This document shows, piece after piece, positions 16,841 through 26,486 of a stretch of DNA of 64,000 nt. The notes beneath the pieces were generated by a model. It saw nothing but the letters and a program-made list of their open reading frames with translations, searched no databases and was not told the origin of the DNA. Position numbers and translations under genes: made by a program. The DNA is from Natronosalvus caseinilyticus. Lineage in GTDB: Archaea; Halobacteriota; Halobacteria; Halobacteriales; Natrialbaceae. The stretch spans positions 434,001 to 498,000 of the forward strand of contig NZ_CP071596.1 in NCBI RefSeq assembly GCF_017357105.1, read 5' to 3'. Numbering within the stretch: the first letter of the stretch is position 1; the number at the start of each line of letters is the position of its first letter.

Positions 16841-18328
16841 TCAGCGCGGCGAGCGATCGGTCGTCAGGTCCAGACACCGCACGTCCTCGGGCACCGACTC
16901 GAGGACGCTCGCCGGCCAGTGGCGGTGGCCCAGCGTGAACTCGCTGTCGGGATTGGCATCGACCAGGCGGGCGATCCCTGCAACCGCCGCCTCGAGGGCC
17001 GCCCGATCCCGACGGTCGGGCACCTCGGCCGCGAGGGGGTAGGTTCGCGAGAGCGCCCGCGGGAACGGGCCGAACGGCGGCAAGACGCGCCAGGAGGCGT
17101 CGTATCGGTCCTCGCTCGAGGCGTCGCCCTCGGTGAGGAAGACAGCGTCGGGTACGGAAAGGCGCTCGAGGCGCCGGTGGTGGCGCAGGACCTCGGGTCG
17201 GCGAGCGCTCTCGTGAGAGGTGTAGAAGAACGTCCCTTTCGAGATGGGGTCGGTCCGCTCGAGTTGTGCGGCGTGATCCAGGAGGGCGCGGTAGCCGTCG
17301 AGCATCGTTGGATGTGAACGAGCGCGCTGTTCGACCAGCTCGAGGAGGCGACCCGCGCGGATCGCGTCCCTGATTCGCCGGATCTCGGCGAAACTGACGT
17401 GGAGGTTGTGTTCGGCGAGGGCGGTCTCGCGGGCGTCATCGCCGAGCGCGGCCAGGCTGTCGGGATCGTGGCTCGTACAGACGGGGCAGGGACAGGGCAA
17501 GTGCGTGAGATCGTCGAGGTGGCGCGTCCCCCGGACGGTGAGGTACCGATCGTCCCGCGCGTAGAGGGCGTAGGCGGCGGAGTCGAAGAGGTCGCAGCCC
17601 ACGGCGGCCGCGAGGGCGAACATCATGGGATGGCCCGCCCCGAAGAGGTGGACCGGTGCATCGGCGCCCAACCCCCGCTTCGCGGCGGCCACGACGTCGA
17701 CCATGTCGTCGTAGCGATAGTCGTTCATCAGCGGGACGACCGCGCCCACGGGAAACACGTCGAGGTCGGTCCCGTCGGCGTGTCTGCCCGCCCGCTCGCG
17801 CAGGTCGGGATAGGTCGAGCCCTGGACGGGCGCGTTGACGAGCATCTCGCCGGTGTCGACGGCTTCGGCGGCCTCGAGGCGCTCCTGGGTGGTCTCGAGG
17901 TCCGTCTCGGCACGCTCGCGGGAGACGTCCGGCGGAGTCGGAATGTCCACGGGCGTCCCGATGTCCGAGCCAATCGCGCGCTGGAACTCGAGGATTTCCT
18001 CGGTCGTGACGGAGATGTCGCCGTATTCGGACAGCTGGAAGGAGCCGGAGTCGGTCATGATCGCGCCGTCGAAATCCAGGAGGTCGTGGAGGCCGTCCTC
18101 GAGCGCCCGCTCGCGGACGTCCTGGCTGTTGTGGATGATGTAGGCGTTGGTGATCAGGATCTCCGCGCCGAAGTCCTCGCGCAGGCGGCCCGGCTCGACG
18201 GTGTCGAGGTGGGGGTTGATGACGGGGAGAAGGGCAGGCGTCTCGACTACGGTGTCGGCCCGCGGGACCGTCAACTCGCCGAGGCGGCCGCCGGCGTCCG
18301 TCGCCCGGATTTCGAAGCACTCGCGCAT
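16841..18328 (-). CDS. tgtA: tRNA-guanine(15) transglycosylase (archaeosine pathway)
   Basis: 495 residues from the ATG at 18326-18328; a longer in-frame extension is rejected because a TATA-like TTTACC at 18353-18358 lies 25-30 nt before this ATG. The enzyme replaces guanine-15 in the D-loop of archaeal tRNAs with preQ0. Key residues are D93 in MTDSGSFQ, D249 in LFDSAAY (nucleophile position) and the zinc site C279, C281, C284 and H307; these agree in spacing with the characterised Pyrococcus enzyme. It is shorter than that enzyme and appears to lack the C-terminal PUA domain, which in many archaea lies on a separate protein. Confidence 0.95.
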   Translation of the reverse strand: MRECFEIRATDAGGRLGELTVPRADTVVETPALLPVINPHLDTVEPGRLREDFGAEILITNAYIIHNSQDVRERALEDGLHDLLDFDGAIMTDSGSFQLSEYGDISVTTEEILEFQRAIGSDIGTPVDIPTPPDVSRERAETDLETTQERLEAAEAVDTGEMLVNAPVQGSTYPDLRERAGRHADGTDLDVFPVGAVVPLMNDYRYDDMVDVVAAAKRGLGADAPVHLFGAGHPMMFALAAAVGCDLFDSAAYALYARDDRYLTVRGTRHLDDLTHLPCPCPVCTSHDPDSLAALGDDARETALAEHNLHVSFAEIRRIRDAIRAGRLLELVEQRARSHPTMLDGYRALLDHAAQLERTDPISKGTFFYTSHESARRPEVLRHHRRLERLSVPDAVFLTEGDASSEDRYDASWRVLPPFGPFPRALSRTYPLAAEVPDRRDRAALEAAVAGIARLVDANPDSEFTLGHRHWPASVLESVPEDVRCLDLTTDRSPR

Positions 18329-18466
18329 CGACCGAGTGTTGGCGAGCGCGCCGGTAAACGTTCCGTTCCGAAGCGCTGGGACCGGGTGGTCAGCGTATGC
18401 AAGCGATGCGCCAATACTGCCGCCGCCCCATTGAACCCCAGCGAAGCCAATCGAAGACGACGCTAT

Positions 18467-18486
18467 CGATAAAATCACCATTATCG
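18467..18486. promoter_or_regulatory. Inverted repeat in tgtA/secreted-protein divergent region
   Basis: CGATAA and TTATCG arms flank an 8-nt A/T-rich centre. It sits between the divergent promoters of tgtA and the acidic secreted protein, about 60 nt before the latter's TATA box (TTTTAC at 18545-18550). It could be a regulator site; no regulator is suggested. Confidence 0.35.
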
Positions 18487-18577
18487 ACCGTTTCGAGGGT
18501 ACAACGCTGGTTTCGCGCGAAGAAACCCCGTAACGGTCTCTTCGTTTTACTCCCACCGTCGCCGTCAGTCGGATCGC

Positions 18578-20140
18578 ATGGTTTCACGAGCACAAAAGCT
18601 GACCGTCATCCTCGTCACTGCCCTGGTCGCCGTCGCGATCGGCGGCGGTCCTGCACTGGCCGCGGCGGCCACAGGGTCGACGAGTGCGAATGATGACGCG
18701 ACGACGGGAGACACGAGCGTATCGATCGAGAACGTCCAGGTCGGCACCCTGGAACTGGAGAACGTCACCCTCGAGAACGTGACGATCGAAGAGTTGAACG
18801 TCGAGACGCTGAACGTCGAGGACGAGGAACTCGAGCAGGCACTCGATGAGGACAACGAAACGGACGATGCGGGGGCGAACGACACCGATACAGAGACGGA
18901 GACTGACACCGAGAATGACACGGACGTCGGGACGGACGACGGCGACGACGAAAACGAAACCGACGTCGGCACCGACGCAGGCGACGGTGACGAGCTCGGT
19001 ACGGATTCCCAGGAGATCACCATCTCGGATGTCGAGATCGAATCGCTCGAACTCGAGAACGTCTCGATGAGCGATCTTAGCTTCGAGGAAGAAGAGATGG
19101 GCGACGACAACGAGACGGATACCGACGTTGGGGCCGACGATGGCAACGGCAACGAGACTGACGTCGGCATGGACGACGAAGACAACGAGACTGACGTTGG
19201 TACCGACGACGAAGACAACGAAACTGACGTCGGTACGGACGACGACAACGAAACCACTGGAGAGAACGTCATCGAGGAGGATACCGACGAGCTCGTCGTC
19301 CAGAACGTCACGATCGAGGAGATGAACGTCGAAGAGCTCACCATCGAGGAACTCATCGTCGAAGAAGACGAGGAGGGCATCCTCGAGCAACTCGGTGGCT
19401 TCTTCGAGGGGCTGTTAGACGGTGACGACGACAATGAGACGGATACTGACGTTGGGACCGACGATGAGGACGGCAACGAGACTGACGTCGGTACGGACGA
19501 CGACAACGAGACCGACGTTGGGACCGACGACGAAGACAACGAGACTGATGTCGGCATGGACGACGACAACGAAACGGACGAACAAAACACGCAGGAGATC
19601 GAGGAACTCACCATCGAAACCTTCGAAATCGAGGAACTCACCTTCGAGTCGATGACCATCCAGTCGCTCGAGAGTAGCGACGAAGCGGGCGTCGACGCCG
19701 AGGACGATAACGAGACCGAGACGGACGTCGGAACCGACGACGGTGACGACAACGAAACCGACGTTGGGGCCGACGATGGCGAAGACAACGAGACCGATAT
19801 CGGAACCGACGATGGCGAAGACAACGAGACTGACATCGGGACCGACGGCGAAGATAACGAGACTGACGTCGGCACCGACGATGAGATGAACGACACCGGT
19901 GAGACCATCGAGTTCGTCTCCGCCAGCGAGGTAACCGTCGAGAACTCCACCGCGGAAACGGTCACGCTCGGCGACACCAGCGAACTCGAGGAGGCACTCG
20001 GTGAGGACGATGCCAACGAGACGGACACCGGTACTGACACTGACGACAACGAGACTGGAAACGACACAGACGACACGGACACCGAGAACGACACCACCGA
20101 CACCGAAACCGACCAGCGTTCACTGTCGTTCCTCGGCTGA
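18578..20140 (+). CDS. Secreted acidic repeat protein with alternating beta-solenoid-like and sequon-rich blocks
   Basis: 520 residues. A Sec signal peptide ([20 protein letters not shown]) is followed by an entirely acidic mature protein. Two block types alternate. Type 1 has strict five-residue periodicity with L/I/V at regular positions ([20 protein letters not shown]), near residues 48-85, 145-172, 232-258, 338-365 and 440-465. Type 2 is tandem [11 protein letters not shown]-like units. About 30 N-x-S/T sequons occur, mostly NET, so heavy N-glycosylation is possible. It is probably a surface or matrix protein with cation binding. The TATA box is TTTTAC at 18545-18550 and a terminator follows. 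No known family is certain. Confidence 0.8.
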   Translation: MVSRAQKLTVILVTALVAVAIGGGPALAAAATGSTSANDDATTGDTSVSIENVQVGTLELENVTLENVTIEELNVETLNVEDEELEQALDEDNETDDAGANDTDTETETDTENDTDVGTDDGDDENETDVGTDAGDGDELGTDSQEITISDVEIESLELENVSMSDLSFEEEEMGDDNETDTDVGADDGNGNETDVGMDDEDNETDVGTDDEDNETDVGTDDDNETTGENVIEEDTDELVVQNVTIEEMNVEELTIEELIVEEDEEGILEQLGGFFEGLLDGDDDNETDTDVGTDDEDGNETDVGTDDDNETDVGTDDEDNETDVGMDDDNETDEQNTQEIEELTIETFEIEELTFESMTIQSLESSDEAGVDAEDDNETETDVGTDDGDDNETDVGADDGEDNETDIGTDDGEDNETDIGTDGEDNETDVGTDDEMNDTGETIEFVSASEVTVENSTAETVTLGDTSELEEALGEDDANETDTGTDTDDNETGNDTDDTDTENDTTDTETDQRSLSFLG

Positions 20141-20153
20141 GAAGCCGCGATCG

Positions 20154-20187
20154 GTGGACGCAGTCCACGTGATCTTTCGTTTTTTCG
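20154..20187 (+). terminator. Hairpin plus T-tract terminator
   Basis: GTGGAC and GTCCAC form a 6-bp stem with a 3-nt loop (20154-20168), followed by a T-rich run with TTTTTT ending near 20187. It is 14 nt after the stop of the secreted repeat protein and fits a terminator for that transcript. Confidence 0.6.
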
Positions 20188-20316
20188 CACACTCGAGTGC
20201 CGGCGAGCAACAGCGTTCGACGGACAGTGCTCGTCGACCGACGCCGCCGAGCGCCTCCACACCCAGCCGAAACCAGCCGGCCCGACCTTGATACCGCCCC
20301 ACCCCGTAGCGACCGT

Positions 20317-20604
20317 ATGGTCGATCACTCCCTCGACGAGATCGAGGCAGCCCTCGAGCGCGCGACCGACCTCGAGGACGAGGCGGCGCTCGCGGTCCTC
20401 GAAGACGCGCGACGAACGCTAGCGGACCTCGACGATTCGGAACTCCAGGAGGCGGACCTGGACGTCGACCTCGAGGCCCACGCATCGCCTCGGGAAGCCC
20501 TGAAGACGCGAATCGAGCAGCGAATCCGCGAAATCGAGGAACGTGACGCTTACGACGGCGGTCTCGGGTCGGCGATGAACCCGGAAGACGACGACGCGCC
20601 ATGA
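20317..20604 (+). CDS. Small acidic helical protein, 95 aa
   Basis: 95 residues from the ATG at 20317. It is almost fully helical with heptad-like Leu/Ala spacing (HSLDEIEAALERATDLEDEA, ALAVLEDARRTLADL, LKTRIEQRIREIEER) and strongly charged, suggesting a small coiled-coil protein. I recall similar short haloarchaeal hypothetical proteins but cannot name a family. A TTGATA element near 20289 is a weak TATA candidate. The stop codon lies in a short-repeat region. Confidence 0.65.
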   Translation: MVDHSLDEIEAALERATDLEDEAALAVLEDARRTLADLDDSELQEADLDVDLEAHASPREALKTRIEQRIREIEERDAYDGGLGSAMNPEDDDAP

Positions 20605-20672
20605 GCCATGAACCCCGGGGCCGCCATGAGCCATGAACCCTGGGACGTGAACCATGAACCGTGAACCGTGAG
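20598..20672. repeat. Degenerate tandem repeat of CCATGAGCCATGAACC type
   Basis: Two 15-nt copies of GCCATGAGCCATGAA are followed by shorter GTGAACC/ATGAACC words up to 20672. The run begins at the stop of the small helical protein and ends before the F420 reductase promoter. It resembles the TTCACGGG run at 13824-13863 read on the other strand (GTGAACC versus GGTTCAC), which suggests related slippage-type repeats. Confidence 0.7.
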
Positions 20673-20782
20673 GCGGACACCCGTCTTCGGCCCTTTTTCG
20701 TTCTCGAGTGAACGCGCACCGAAACCGGCAGGGCCGGCCGAACACCTAGCGATTAATCACCCTGCCGATCCCAGAATCGGAT

Positions 20783-21457
20783 ATGCGAATCGCACTCCTC
20801 GGTGGGACCGGCGACATCGGCGAAGGACTGGCGCTGCGCTTTGCTCGAGACACCGACCACGAGATTCTGATCGGGTCTCGCGACCCGGAGAAGGCTCGAG
20901 ACGCCGCCGAAACCTACGTCGACGCGATCGAATCCCAGTCCCGCGGCGGGGAGCCGACGGTCAAGGGCTTCGCCAACGAGATGGCGGCCGACCGCGCGGA
21001 CGTCGTCGTGCTCGCGGTGCCGCCGTACCACGTCGGCGACACGGTCGAAGCGGTCGCCGAAAAACTCGACGGAGACTCGATCCTGGTCAGCCCCGCAGTC
21101 GGGATGAAAGGCGACGAGGACGGCCTGCACTATCACCCGCCCGGGACCGGGAGCGTCACGGCGCTCGTCGCCCAGCGCGCCCCCGACGACGTACCGGTCG
21201 TCGGCGCGTTCCACAACCTCGCCGCCGCGAAACTGTCGAACCTCGAGGCCGACCTGGACGTCGATACCCTCGTCGTTGGCGACGACGCCTCGGCGAAGGA
21301 GACGGTGCGACGACTGGCGACGGAGATCGACGGCCTCCGGGCGCTCGACGCCGGCCCAATCGCCAACGCACCCGAAGTCGAGAGCGTGACGCCGCTCGTG
21401 ATCAACGTCGCCCGGTACAACGACGACATGCGCGACGTCGGCGTTCGATTCCACTGA
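20783..21457 (+). CDS. npdG: F420:NADPH oxidoreductase
   Basis: 224 residues. The NADP-binding loop MRIALLGGTGDIGEGLA opens the protein, followed by IGSRDPEKA, which carries the Arg expected for the NADP phosphate. The AVPPYHVGDTVEAV and GAFHNLAAAKL segments match the archaeal Fno/NpdG family. The enzyme moves hydride between reduced F420 and NADP+ in the cytoplasm; haloarchaea make F420. The ATTAATC element at 20750-20757 is 26-33 nt before the ATG, giving a leaderless message. Confidence 0.92.
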   Translation: MRIALLGGTGDIGEGLALRFARDTDHEILIGSRDPEKARDAAETYVDAIESQSRGGEPTVKGFANEMAADRADVVVLAVPPYHVGDTVEAVAEKLDGDSILVSPAVGMKGDEDGLHYHPPGTGSVTALVAQRAPDDVPVVGAFHNLAAAKLSNLEADLDVDTLVVGDDASAKETVRRLATEIDGLRALDAGPIANAPEVESVTPLVINVARYNDDMRDVGVRFH

Positions 21458-21636
21458 CCAGCCTCAGAACGAGCACGTCGTCACCCTGCAACGGGAGGAA
21501 GATACGACGGCGTCACGACGCTGATTCTCGACAACTCCCTCTCCCGGGCGCGAACGTAGCACTCGTCGATGGATCGACCTCGAGCCTCGAGAAGGAAGGC
21601 GAAACGATCGCTCGGGCCTACGCTCGGTCGCGGCCC

Positions 21637-21906
21637 TTACGCGCCGGCCGATTCGAGGGCGTCCTCGATGTCCTCGCGCTGGGTAACGCCGACGAAGCGT
21701 TCGACCACGCCGTCGTCGTTCTCGATGATGAGCGTCGGCAACGAGCGAACCTGATACTCGTTTGCGACGTCCTGTTCCTCGTCGACGTTGACCTTCTCCA
21801 CTTCGAATCGGCCGTCCCAGTCGTCCTCGAGTTCCTCGAGGATCGGGTCCTGGGTCTTACAGGGGCCACACCAGTCCGCGTAGAAGTCCTTGAGCGTAAC
21901 AGTCAT
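21637..21906 (-). CDS. Thioredoxin-family protein
   Basis: 89 residues from the ATG at 21904-21906; ATGs at 21915 or 21939 are possible. The active site WCGPC is at residues 12-16 of MTVTLKDFYADWCGPCK, and the cis-Pro loop is SLPTLII. At about 90 residues it is slightly shorter than Escherichia coli thioredoxin and lacks the first strand-helix. It would act as a cytoplasmic disulfide reductant. A TTATGC TATA-like element lies at 21936-21941, which puts the transcript start close to 21912, between the two nearest ATGs. Confidence 0.92.
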   Translation of the reverse strand: MTVTLKDFYADWCGPCKTQDPILEELEDDWDGRFEVEKVNVDEEQDVANEYQVRSLPTLIIENDDGVVERFVGVTQREDIEDALESAGA

Positions 21907-22137
21907 GCCGTTCATCGGATCTTTCCGCCCGCCGCGCATAAGGGTTTCCCACCTGTGTATGCTTGCCGGAAGTGCGGGTGTTAGCTGTGTAAGAGGTCCA
22001 TATGCGGTAGTGAGGAAGCGGTCGATCGTGTTCGGAGACCACCGAAATCATCGACGGCCACCGGAAACAGCGGCGAGCGACAGCGGCAATCGGTCGAAAT
22101 CACCATCACCATAGGAACGGTGAGACGAACGACCAGT

Positions 22138-22848
22138 ATGGAGAAAGACGCGATCCGCGAACGAATCTGGGACGACCTGGAGTCCTCCGGAACGGCCCGA
22201 TTTCCCTACCCGCCACACGGCCGAATTCCGAATTTCGAGGGGGCGAAAGAGGCCGCGGCGGTGCTGGCCGACCAACCGGAGTGGCGGGCCGCAGCAACGA
22301 TCAAGGCCAATCCGGACGCGCCACAGCTACCCGTGCGGCGGCGAGCGCTTCGAGACGGAAAGACGGTCTTCATGGCAGTGCCGCGCCTTCGAGACGAGCG
22401 GTGCTTCCTGGAACTCGATCCAGAGACGCTCGAGGACTACGACGCGGCGACGACGGTCTCCGGATCGTCGGCTCACGGCACCGCGGTTCGGCCCGAAGCC
22501 GTCCCCGACATCGACCTGATCGTCTCCGGGAGCGTCGCCGTCGACGAAACGGGAACCCGGATCGGCAAAGGCGAGGGCTACAGCGACCTCGAGTACGCTA
22601 TCCTTCGCGAACTCAGTCTGGTCGACGACGAGACAGTCGTCGCGACGACCGTCCACGAACGACAGCTGGTCTCGGGTCTCGAGGCGGACGCCCACGACGT
22701 CCCGATGGATCTGATCGTCACGCCCGAACGCGTTCTCCGACCGGACCCGGCGGACAGACCGACGGGTATCGACTGGAACGCGCTCGCTGACGAACGGCTC
22801 GACGAGATGCCGATACTGCGGGCACTTCGAGGCGACATCGACGGATAG
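22138..22848 (+). CDS. 5-formyltetrahydrofolate cyclo-ligase-like protein
   Basis: 236 residues from the ATG at 22138, chosen over an ATG 18 nt upstream because MEKDAIRERIWDDLE is the normal N-terminus. The conserved active-site loop GKGEGYSDLEYAIL and the start of the fold (KEAAAVLADQPEWRAAATI) are present. The family converts 5-formyl-THF to 5,10-methenyl-THF with ATP. Haloarchaea use folate-type C1 carriers, but this branch resembles the MTHFSD group, whose activity is less certain. The protein is soluble. Confidence 0.82.
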   Translation: MEKDAIRERIWDDLESSGTARFPYPPHGRIPNFEGAKEAAAVLADQPEWRAAATIKANPDAPQLPVRRRALRDGKTVFMAVPRLRDERCFLELDPETLEDYDAATTVSGSSAHGTAVRPEAVPDIDLIVSGSVAVDETGTRIGKGEGYSDLEYAILRELSLVDDETVVATTVHERQLVSGLEADAHDVPMDLIVTPERVLRPDPADRPTGIDWNALADERLDEMPILRALRGDIDG

Positions 22849-23287
22849 AGATCGGTCAGAGATCGGTCTCGAGGGTGGAAAATTGCAGGGACGAAGGAGG
22901 CCGGTGCAGAGCCTCCATCGTCGACAGCCACGAACCGGCCGGAGGAGGTGCAGGCCTCCGTCCGCGAACGTGGCGCGGCAATGGTGGGGAAGGGTGCTGT
23001 GGTGGGTTGCTGGAAGTCACGGGATCGACTAAGGCTTGGGGTGCCTCTTGTGGTGGGATTCGCCCGTCGACCTCCATTGAGGACAACGAGTGGTAGTTAC
23101 TTCAACGCCGGTGTCGGTCCACCCGATTCGGTCGGATTCTACCACACTTTACCCGGATTTAATCGGCCGAATTCGAGGGGTGGAAAGTTCATTAGCGGCA
23201 TATTTCGAATCGACACGATCAATTGCAACGAATTTATTCCAGTTGCAGGCAAAATGTGCCAATCCCGGGGGAACTAGCGACGAGTGG
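22849..23287. other. Intergenic region, no supported gene
   Basis: 439 bp between two convergent genes. 22860-23095 is GC-rich with short open frames on both strands (up to about 75 codons) that have Pro/Arg/Gly shadow composition and no promoter. 23100-23270 is distinctly AT-richer than its flanks. It may be a decayed gene; I cannot recognise one. Confidence 0.4.
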
Positions 23288-23620
23288 TCACGACGACGGC
23301 TCCCGGACGAGTTCACTTGCGAGCACGTCGGGAGCGATCAGGGCCGGGTCAACCGCGAGGTCGAGCTGGCCGCGTACGAATTCCGGAACCGTGTTTCGGT
23401 CGTAGACGACTGTCCGAACGTCGTCGGTGAGATCACACACGATCGGGATCGTCGTCGACTCGCCGACGTCAGTCAGGACGTACAATTCAGCGTCGACGAT
23501 GCCTGCTTCCTCCAGTATCGGCCGGGTCAGGGGGCCCTCGAGCCGCTTCACGTCGGCACCGACGGCCTCGAGCGCGTCGGCGATACCGTCCTCGTCGGGA
23601 GCAGTGACAATCGCGTTCAT
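23288..23620 (-). CDS. Small Rossmann-like haloarchaeal protein (DUF7126-like)
   Basis: 110 residues: MNAIVTAPDEDGIADALEAV, then DAELYVLTDVGESTTIPIV and VRTVVYDRNTVPEFVRGQLD. The alternation of strands and helices resembles a minimal TrkA-N/Rossmann domain lacking the GxGxxG loop. Haloarchaeal homologues are, as I recall, often mislabelled CTP synthetase; there is no synthetase or amidotransferase domain here. Function unknown. Confidence 0.7.
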   Translation of the reverse strand: MNAIVTAPDEDGIADALEAVGADVKRLEGPLTRPILEEAGIVDAELYVLTDVGESTTIPIVCDLTDDVRTVVYDRNTVPEFVRGQLDLAVDPALIAPDVLASELVREPSS

Positions 23621-23698
23621 CGTGGCTGAGGCAACGGGCCCCGGGGGTTTGTGTGTATCGAAGCGGCGTGAAATCGAGCGAGGGAAGCCGTGACTCGA

Positions 23699-24196
23699 TC
23701 AGGGACGGATCAGGGCGTAGACTGTGCCAAGAACGAGGCCGTACACGGCGTGCCCCACGAGGCTGAGTTCGCTGACGTTCGGAAGCGGCGGGGCGCCCGG
23801 GAAGCCGACCGCGTCGAGCCAGACCGGCATGACGAGGACCGCCAGGGTGGCCCACACGACGACGCCGTACAGCAGTCCGGTCAGCGCGGTCTTGAGACTC
23901 GAGTCCGTCCAGGTAGCGATCGGTCCGCGGTGGACCAGCGCAACGAAGACGACGCCGATAACGGCGCCGTGTGAGAGGTGGATCACCCAGCCTGCGAGTT
24001 CCGCAGGGTTCGCGGGCGTGGCCTCGATGCCGTACATATTCGGAATCGCGACCTCGAGGACGGGGTCCGGGATCATCGTCATCATGAGCGCGCCGAAGAC
24101 GACGGAGCCGAGTACCCCGCCGACGGCCCCGGCTTGCCAGGGCTGGATCGACGTACGATTCGCGACGGCTGTCTGTGATGTGGTATCAGATGCCAT
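23699..24196 (-). CDS. Four-helix membrane protein, conserved haloarchaeal type
   Basis: 165 residues. Four hydrophobic helices are visible: AGAVGGVLGSVVFGALMMTM, WVIHLSHGAVIGVVFVALVH, LLYGVVVWATLAVLVMPVWL and VGHAVYGLVLGTVYALI. Each of the last three carries a His or Gly/Tyr at the same depth (HLSHG, LLYG, VGHAVYG), hinting at an ancient duplication. I know similar haloarchaeal proteins only as DUFs. It is 78 nt upstream of the DUF7126-like gene on the same strand. Confidence 0.72.
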   Translation of the reverse strand: MASDTTSQTAVANRTSIQPWQAGAVGGVLGSVVFGALMMTMIPDPVLEVAIPNMYGIEATPANPAELAGWVIHLSHGAVIGVVFVALVHRGPIATWTDSSLKTALTGLLYGVVVWATLAVLVMPVWLDAVGFPGAPPLPNVSELSLVGHAVYGLVLGTVYALIRP

Positions 24197-24335
24197 GCGA
24201 GAGGACGTACAGTTCTCGAGGAACTACGTCTATCCCGGTGTGGACTCGCCCACACACGACCGCGCGTGTGCGACGACGGGAGGATGGGGTGACGGAGAGA
24301 AACCGTTTTTCCCGTGGTCCTCGAACTGCGGACGA

Positions 24336-24641
24336 ATGACGACGCCGTTGCGAATCGCGGCCGGGGAGCATCCGCCCGAAACGATTCTCGAGGCGCTTCG
24401 AGACGGACGCCGGGTCGTGATCACCACCCGGGCGCTCGGCGAGAGCCACGACGTCACGCTCCGCGTCGTCGACGGCACGTACTACTGCGATACGCCGACC
24501 CGCCTTCACCGTCACGAGACGCTCGCAGAGATGCGCGCCTGCATTCGAAAGATGGGGTACGCGAAATCGGATACCACGGATTCAGTCGGCTCGAGCGGCG
24601 ACGCGGAATCGACGGACCTGGACAGCGACGACGAAGACTGA
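24336..24641 (+). CDS. Small haloarchaeal protein (DUF7855-like)
   Basis: 101 residues from the ATG at 24336. A GTTTTTCCC element near 24305 fits a leaderless promoter. The sequence RIAAGEHPPETILEALRDGR, then VTLRVVDGTYYCDTPTRLHR and MRACIRKMGYA, is a compact conserved haloarchaeal family that I recall as a DUF (number uncertain). The last 20 residues are Ser/Asp-rich and disordered. No enzyme motif is seen. A TrmB-like regulator gene follows 74 nt downstream. Confidence 0.7.
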   Translation: MTTPLRIAAGEHPPETILEALRDGRRVVITTRALGESHDVTLRVVDGTYYCDTPTRLHRHETLAEMRACIRKMGYAKSDTTDSVGSSGDAESTDLDSDDED

Positions 24642-24715
24642 TCCCCGGCCGCGAGCCCGCACAACCCCGCACGACCGGGCGAGCGTTTTTGGCGCCACCG
24701 CCCGCACGTAAGCGC

Positions 24716-25102
24716 ATGTCGAACGATCCACGCCATCGACTCGAGGAGTTGATGGAGCAGTCGGATCCGCAATTCCACACCGTGATGAGTTGCGTATTCG
24801 GCATCGAAACCCACGAAACGCGGACCTACCTGACGCTCCTCGAGCATCCCGGGAGTACGATCGCGGAACTGGCGTCGGTGCTCGATCGAGATCGAAGCAC
24901 GGTCAACCGGTCGCTGTCGGCGCTCGTCGAGCGCGGACTCGCACAGCGAGACCGGCGACTCCTCGACGGCGGTGGATACGTCTACCAGTACACCGCCGTC
25001 CCCCTCCCCCAGGCGAAAGAAGCGCTCCACGAGGCGCTCGATACCTGGACCGCGGGCGTTCACGAGGTCATCGACGGGTTTTCTCGGGAATCGACTCCGT
25101 GA
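24716..25102 (+). CDS. Winged-helix transcription regulator (TrmB/MarR-like)
   Basis: 128 residues from the ATG at 24716. The first 30 residues contain an amphipathic helix and the segment MSCVFGIETHETRTYLTLLE typical of TrmB-type regulators. The helix-turn-helix is STIAELASVLDRDRSTVNRS and the wing is RRLLDGGGYVYQYTAVPL. A C-terminal helix (AKEALHEALDTWTAGVHEVI) is probably for dimerisation. There is no ligand domain, so it may sense redox or protein partners, or act constitutively. A GCGTTTTTGG element at about 24684 is a TATA candidate. Confidence 0.85.
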   Translation: MSNDPRHRLEELMEQSDPQFHTVMSCVFGIETHETRTYLTLLEHPGSTIAELASVLDRDRSTVNRSLSALVERGLAQRDRRLLDGGGYVYQYTAVPLPQAKEALHEALDTWTAGVHEVIDGFSRESTP

Positions 25103-25177
25103 TCGACGAACTGCGATCCGACGGCAGCATCCGCAGCAACCCACCCACTTTTCCCCATCCCCTCCCTTCCGCCGGTA

Positions 25178-26458
25178 ATGACCGACAGCCACGATGCTTC
25201 GCACACTCTCTCTCTCACGGCCGACTGGGAGTCACCCGAAGCCACGGTCGACGGACGCTGGCTCGAGTGCGTCGCCTGCGGCGAGACGTTCGCCCCGTTC
25301 GAGGCGATCCGCTACACCTGCGACGCCTGCGACGGACTGCTCGAGGTACGCTCCGACGACCTCCCGACATTCGATGACTTCTCCGGAACCGGGGTCTGGC
25401 GATACGCCGAATCGCTCCCGCTCGACGCGGGCGTCACGATCCAGGAGGGGAACACGCCGCTCTACCGGGTTCCCCGACTCGAGGCCGACGTCGGCATCGA
25501 GACCCTCCGGATCAAACACGAGGGGATGAACCCGACCGGGAGCTTCAAAGATCGGGGAATGACCGTCGGCGTCGCCGTCGCCCGCGAACTCGGCGTCGAC
25601 CGCCTCGCCTGCGCCTCCACGGGCAACACCAGCGCCGCCCTCGCGGCGTACGGGTCTCGCGGCGGCATGGAGACGCTCGTCCTCCTCCCCGCGGGCAAGG
25701 TCGCCGCCGGCAAGATCGCCCAGGCCAGCCTCCACGGGGCGCGCATCCTCGAGGTCGACGGCAACTTCGACCGGTGTCTCGACATCGTCCAGGAGCTGGC
25801 AAGCCGTGGCGAAACCTACCTCCTCAACTCGCTGAACCCGTTCCGCCTCGAGGGCCAGAAGACGATTGGGCTGGAGATCCTCGAGGGGTTCCAGGCCGAC
25901 TACGGGACCTGGCCCGACCGGATCGTCCTCCCCGTCGGCAACGCGGGAAACACCGCGGCGCTGTACAAGGTCTTCCGCGAACTGGTGCAGGCGGGCGAAC
26001 TCGCGGTCGAGGACGTGCCGAAACTGACGGGCGTGCAGGCCGAGGGGGCCGCGCCGATGGTCGAAGCGATCGAAAACGACGCGGAGACGGTGCGCCGCTG
26101 GGACGAAGTCGAGACGCGCGCGACGGCGATCCGGATCGGCAATCCCGTGAACGCGCCGAAGGCCCTCCCCGGGATCAGGGAGACCGGCGGGACCGCTGTC
26201 GCCGTCAGTGACGAGGCGATCACTGCGGCCCAGCGCGACCTGGCCGAGGAAGGGATTGGCGTCGAACCCGCCTCGGCCGCGTCGGTCGCTGGCCTTCGAA
26301 AACTCCGTGCACAGGGCGTCGTCGCCGCGGACGAACGCGTCGCCTGCCTCACCACCGGACACTTGCTCAAGGATCCCGACGCGGCCGCCGCGGCCGGTCG
26401 CGAGCCGGAGCCGGTTCCCGCCGATACCGCGGGCGTCCTCGAGGTTCTCGAGTCCTGA
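25178..26458 (+). CDS. thrC: Threonine synthase
   Basis: 426 residues. An N-terminal zinc-ribbon-like pair, C31-x2-C34 and C48-x2-C51, precedes the fold-type II PLP domain. The PLP lysine is K124 in NPTGSFKDRGM and the phosphate loop is near PVGNAGNTAALYK. It converts O-phosphohomoserine to threonine in the cytoplasm. N-terminal Cys pairs are common in archaeal ThrC. It starts 75 nt after the TrmB-like regulator gene; the two may be co-transcribed. Confidence 0.93.
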   Translation: MTDSHDASHTLSLTADWESPEATVDGRWLECVACGETFAPFEAIRYTCDACDGLLEVRSDDLPTFDDFSGTGVWRYAESLPLDAGVTIQEGNTPLYRVPRLEADVGIETLRIKHEGMNPTGSFKDRGMTVGVAVARELGVDRLACASTGNTSAALAAYGSRGGMETLVLLPAGKVAAGKIAQASLHGARILEVDGNFDRCLDIVQELASRGETYLLNSLNPFRLEGQKTIGLEILEGFQADYGTWPDRIVLPVGNAGNTAALYKVFRELVQAGELAVEDVPKLTGVQAEGAAPMVEAIENDAETVRRWDEVETRATAIRIGNPVNAPKALPGIRETGGTAVAVSDEAITAAQRDLAEEGIGVEPASAASVAGLRKLRAQGVVAADERVACLTTGHLLKDPDAAAAAGREPEPVPADTAGVLEVLES

Positions 26459-26486
26459 CTCGCTAGTCGCCGAAAGGGAGGCCGAC

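Noticed and set aside
22875-23096. 73-codon frame rich in Gly/Cys
   Set aside because: No promoter, unusual composition, and an equally long frame on the other strand; no motif.
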